A stretch of DNA of 64,000 bases. It comes from JANQQZ01 sp039187315. Its GTDB lineage: Bacteria; Planctomycetota; Phycisphaerae; Phycisphaerales; UBA1924. Shown one piece after another: positions 61,524 to 64,000 of the stretch. The DNA is taken from the NCBI GenBank assembly GCA_039187315.1, contig JBCCZQ010000004.1:1-64000 (forward strand). The letters are read 5' to 3'. The notes beneath the pieces are model-generated. The model saw nothing but the letters and a program-made list of their open reading frames with translations, was not told the origin of the DNA and made no database searches. Made by a program: the position numbers and the translations under genes. Every line of letters starts with the position of its first letter. Position 1 is the first letter of the stretch.

Positions 61524-62441
61524 CTAGATCAAGAGATCAAGAAGTCCGGTGAAACCGAGGGCGAGGCTGGCCAGGCCGTTGTAGGTGAAGAAGGCCATCG
61601 GGATCCCGGCGGGTCCGCGGCGAGCGAGGAGGGTGTGCTCGGCGGCGAGGAGCACGAGCACAGCGGCGACCCCGGCGGCGAAGGCGTGTCCCATGCGGTC
61701 GCTGGTCAGGGCTGCGGCGATGAGGGCAGCGGCGGCAGCGGCGTGGAGTGTGCGGCTGATCCAGACCGCGCCGCGCCAGCCCAGGGCGGCGGGGATGGAG
61801 TGGAGCTTTGTGGCTCGGTCGAAGTCGAGGTCCTGGAGGGCATAGATGATGTCGAAGCCGGCGACCCAGACGAGGACGAAGCCGGCGATCCACCAGAGCT
61901 CTGGCGTGTCGGCGAGGGTGTCGGGGCGGACGGCGAGCGCAGCGGCGAGGGGGCTGATCGCGAGTGCGGCGCCGAGGAAGGCGTGGCAGAGCGCGGAGAA
62001 GCGCTTGGTGTAGCTGTAGAGCGCGATGAACCCGAGGACTGGTACGCACAACGCCGCGGGCCACGGGTTGCCCAGCAGGGGCCAGAAGAGTGTGGCCGTG
62101 GCGCAGAAGAGCGAGGCGGCGCCGAGGGCGATGCGCCAGCCGCGGCGTGGGTCGAGCACGCCTGAGGCGACGGCTCGGTTGGCTGTGCGGGGGTTCGCGG
62201 CGTCGAAGCGGGCATCGGCGAGCCTGTTGACGAGCATGGCCCAGGTGCGGGCGAAGACCATGCAGGCGAGGACGAGCAGGGTCACGATCGCGATGCGCGG
62301 CGTCGGCGTGTTGGGCTCGAACGCGAGGGCCATGCCGAGGACGGCGAAGGGCATGGCGAAGACGGTGTGGGCGAGCTTGATGTCGCCGAGCGCGAGCGTC
62401 AGGGCGGAACGGTGTGGTGTCGGTGCGTCGGCGGTTGGCAT
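61524..62441 (-). CDS. UbiA-type 4-hydroxybenzoate/menaquinone-pathway prenyltransferase
   Basis: 305 residues from the ATG at 62441; the open frame upstream is Pro/Thr/Ser-rich and belongs to the neighbour's end. It is polytopic with about eight helices. The first Asp motif is NRLADARFDAANPRTANRAV and the second YALQDLDFDRATKLHSIPA, as in UbiA and in the MqnP-like prenyltransferases of futalosine menaquinone synthesis. In a planctomycete menaquinone is more likely than ubiquinone, so MqnP is favoured, but sequence alone does not separate them. It opens with FAMPFAVLGMALAF. It is distinct from the DPPR-like UbiA enzyme at 13.3 kb. Confidence 0.87.
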   Translation of the reverse strand: MPTADAPTPHRSALTLALGDIKLAHTVFAMPFAVLGMALAFEPNTPTPRIAIVTLLVLACMVFARTWAMLVNRLADARFDAANPRTANRAVASGVLDPRRGWRIALGAASLFCATATLFWPLLGNPWPAALCVPVLGFIALYSYTKRFSALCHAFLGAALAISPLAAALAVRPDTLADTPELWWIAGFVLVWVAGFDIIYALQDLDFDRATKLHSIPAALGWRGAVWISRTLHAAAAAALIAAALTSDRMGHAFAAGVAAVLVLLAAEHTLLARRGPAGIPMAFFTYNGLASLALGFTGLLDLLI

Positions 62442-62487
62442 CTGCCTGACAGTAGCGGCCGCGCGTGAGACGGCGTGCGGCCGGTTG

Positions 62488-64000
62488 TCAGCAGCCGACG
62501 GTGACCGCCGTGAGCCATGCGAAGAAGTCGCTGCTGTTGATCGCGCGGTCGCCGTTGACATCAGCGTCCGGTTGCAGTGTGTTGAAGCCGGTGAGCCAGG
62601 TGAAGTAGTCGTCGATGTCGATGGTGCCGGACCTGTCCTGATCGGCGAGGCATGTGCCGTGGACGGTGAGCGAGGCGTCGATGAGGGTGTTGGTATCGCC
62701 GGGCGCACCGTCGCTCACGCGGAGCGTCCAGGTTCCTGCGGCTCGTTCGTCCCAATGGCGGACGCTGGTGTAGAGGTGGTCCATGGTGTCGAAGCCGTTG
62801 AACCTGGTATCGGCGAGCCGTGCGACGGTTCCCCGGGGGCTGACGAGCTCGATGCGGGCATCGCCGAGGTAGGTGCCTGTCATGCGGACTCTGATCTCGA
62901 CGTGCTCGGTCTTGATCTGTGGGGCGACTTTGAAGGTGAGCTCGGCGGGGTTGTCGTGGTCGTTGTCGATGAGGTCGGCGTTGGCGGTCTTGGTGCCGGC
63001 GTCGTAGCTGAAGGCTGGGCCGACGTGGTTCCAGGTTTCTGCGGCTTCGACCATGGCTTCGGCGTCGATGACTCCGAAGCCGTAGTTCTCGTTGAAGAGC
63101 CGCCCTGAGGCGTTGGTCGACCAGTCGGCGTTTTCGTCGTCGACGATTCGGACGGTATCAGCGATGAGGTGCTGGACATCGCGTTGGGTGAGGTTCGGGT
63201 TGGCCTCGAGTGCGAGTGCGACGGCGCCGGTGGCGCTTGGTGCGGCGGCGCTGGTTCCGCCGAAGCCGGTGTAGGCGTCGCCGCTGGAGGTTGTTGGGTG
63301 CCTGGTGGTGAAGATCTGACGCTGGACGTTGTCGGGTCCTGTGTTGCCGTTGGAGAACGCGACTGCGAACATGGCGGAGCCTCGTTCGTTGTAGGTGGCT
63401 CGTCGGCCGAGGTGTCCGACGGAACCGATCGCGATGGTGTGGCGGCTTGCGGCGAACCCGTCGTAGTCGGGGCGGTCGTCGTTGTTGCCGCCGTTGCCCG
63501 CAGCCCAGACGAAGACGGTGCCGAGCCCGCCGCGTCCGTTGGTCGCGCCGTCTTCGATGGCGGCGAGCTCGATGGGGTCGAGCGGGTGGAGGAAGCCGTT
63601 GTCGAGCGGCCCCCAGGAGTTGTTCTTGATGTCGATCTGATCGTTCTTGAACGCGAGGGCGTCGGCGTTGATCTGTTCGGTGGGCGCGAACTGGGCGTAG
63701 GTCTGCGAGCCGAAGGTGGCGTTGTAGGCGACGCCGGCGGCGCCGAGGTCGTTGTTGCCGGCGGCGACCGCGATGCCGGCGACCGCGGTGCCGTGGAACG
63801 AGACGGTGCCGTTCTGGAAGAGGTTGGAGTTTCGGTTGGCGAACAGGTCCTCGTGGAAGCTGGCGACGCCTTCATCGACCACACCGATGGTGACGCCCTG
63901 CCCGGTGTAGCCGCGGGACCACGCCCCGACGGCGTTGATGTCGTTGGTGGGGATCTGGTCGTTCTCGAGGTGCCACGCGAGGGGGATGTCTGGATCGTTC
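62488..64000 (-). CDS. subtilisin/kexin-like serine protease with P domain and dockerin-like tail (5' end missing)
   Basis: The gene runs off the right edge of the window; 504 residues are visible. Translation from the edge begins DPDIPLAWHLENDQIPTNDI and reaches the catalytic Asp in TIGVVDEGV, His in SFHGTAVAGIA, oxyanion Asn in VWAAGNGG and Ser in GGTSAAAPSATGA, so the S8 triad is complete. A proprotein-convertase P domain follows (VEIRVRMTGTYLGDARIELV, then RAAGTWTLRVSDGAPGD). Two dockerin-like repeats with DRSGTIDIDDYFTWLTGF and NGDRAINSSDFFAWLT end in Gly-Cys. It is presumably secreted and surface-retained like the M14 protein. Confidence 0.92.
   Translation of the reverse strand, partial: NDPDIPLAWHLENDQIPTNDINAVGAWSRGYTGQGVTIGVVDEGVASFHEDLFANRNSNLFQNGTVSFHGTAVAGIAVAAGNNDLGAAGVAYNATFGSQTYAQFAPTEQINADALAFKNDQIDIKNNSWGPLDNGFLHPLDPIELAAIEDGATNGRGGLGTVFVWAAGNGGNNDDRPDYDGFAASRHTIAIGSVGHLGRRATYNERGSAMFAVAFSNGNTGPDNVQRQIFTTRHPTTSSGDAYTGFGGTSAAAPSATGAVALALEANPNLTQRDVQHLIADTVRIVDDENADWSTNASGRLFNENYGFGVIDAEAMVEAAETWNHVGPAFSYDAGTKTANADLIDNDHDNPAELTFKVAPQIKTEHVEIRVRMTGTYLGDARIELVSPRGTVARLADTRFNGFDTMDHLYTSVRHWDERAAGTWTLRVSDGAPGDTNTLIDASLTVHGTCLADQDRSGTIDIDDYFTWLTGFNTLQPDADVNGDRAINSSDFFAWLTAVTVGC

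Overview
The window looks like chromosome from a high-GC planctomycete, most likely of the class Phycisphaerae. The sequence-level reasons are three secreted proteins ending in a paired calcium-loop, dockerin-like tail that finishes in Gly-Cys or nearly so, a PEP-CTERM-like tail, GTG starts, very Arg-rich termini on RNase E and Rho, and several short conserved-looking proteins of no known function. About 50 protein genes, two broken genes and one tRNA can be supported. Nearly all of the window is coding and no insertion sequence or CRISPR array is visible.

Layout. 1-4.2 kb is accessory: a zincin-like protein, a protein preceded by a 21-bp tandem repeat, and a SIR2-TPR gene whose repeat region is cut by an in-frame stop. 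4.2-10.7 kb holds a lipoprotein, cysS, a CorC/CNNM protein coupled to ybeY, a dead Fic gene and nuoF. 10.7-17.4 kb holds a PEP-CTERM-like protein, a GT-C-like membrane protein divergent from a DPPR-synthase-like UbiA enzyme, and a large metalloprotease. 17.6-25.3 kb is a core block, rne-dxr and ptsI on the minus strand and rho on the plus strand. Both RNA factors are unusual: Rho lacks its OB-fold RNA-binding domain and RNase E lacks its zinc-link cysteines. 25.3-33 kb encodes two tandem thioredoxin-like proteins and two dockerin-tailed secreted proteins. 33-39 kb carries a lipoprotein coupled to a pseudokinase-SUMF1 protein, and a haem-binding MCP. 39-47.8 kb has tRNA-Leu, a DoxX protein, tmk-plsY, a GAF-SpoIIE phosphatase with an exported partner, and an ECF sigma/anti-sigma pair. 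47.9-54.3 kb has metG, fdxA, a CarH-like B12-binding protein and small proteins. 58.8-64 kb has a membrane-tethered excisionase-type HTH protein, a GbsR/MarR regulator, a UbiA-type prenyltransferase and a truncated subtilase.

The most interesting segment is 54.3-58.8 kb. A LexA-like self-cleaving repressor faces a four-gene overlapping operon across a short, palindrome-bearing, AT-rich region. The operon encodes a double-HTH protein, an ABC-type ATPase, a GNAT acetyltransferase and a complete phage-type terminase large subunit. No capsid, portal, protease, tail or integrase gene accompanies it. This suggests a domesticated, DNA-damage-controlled DNA-processing or defence module and not an ordinary prophage. 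The SIR2-TPR gene and the inactivated Fic gene are further accessory loci of defence or toxin type.
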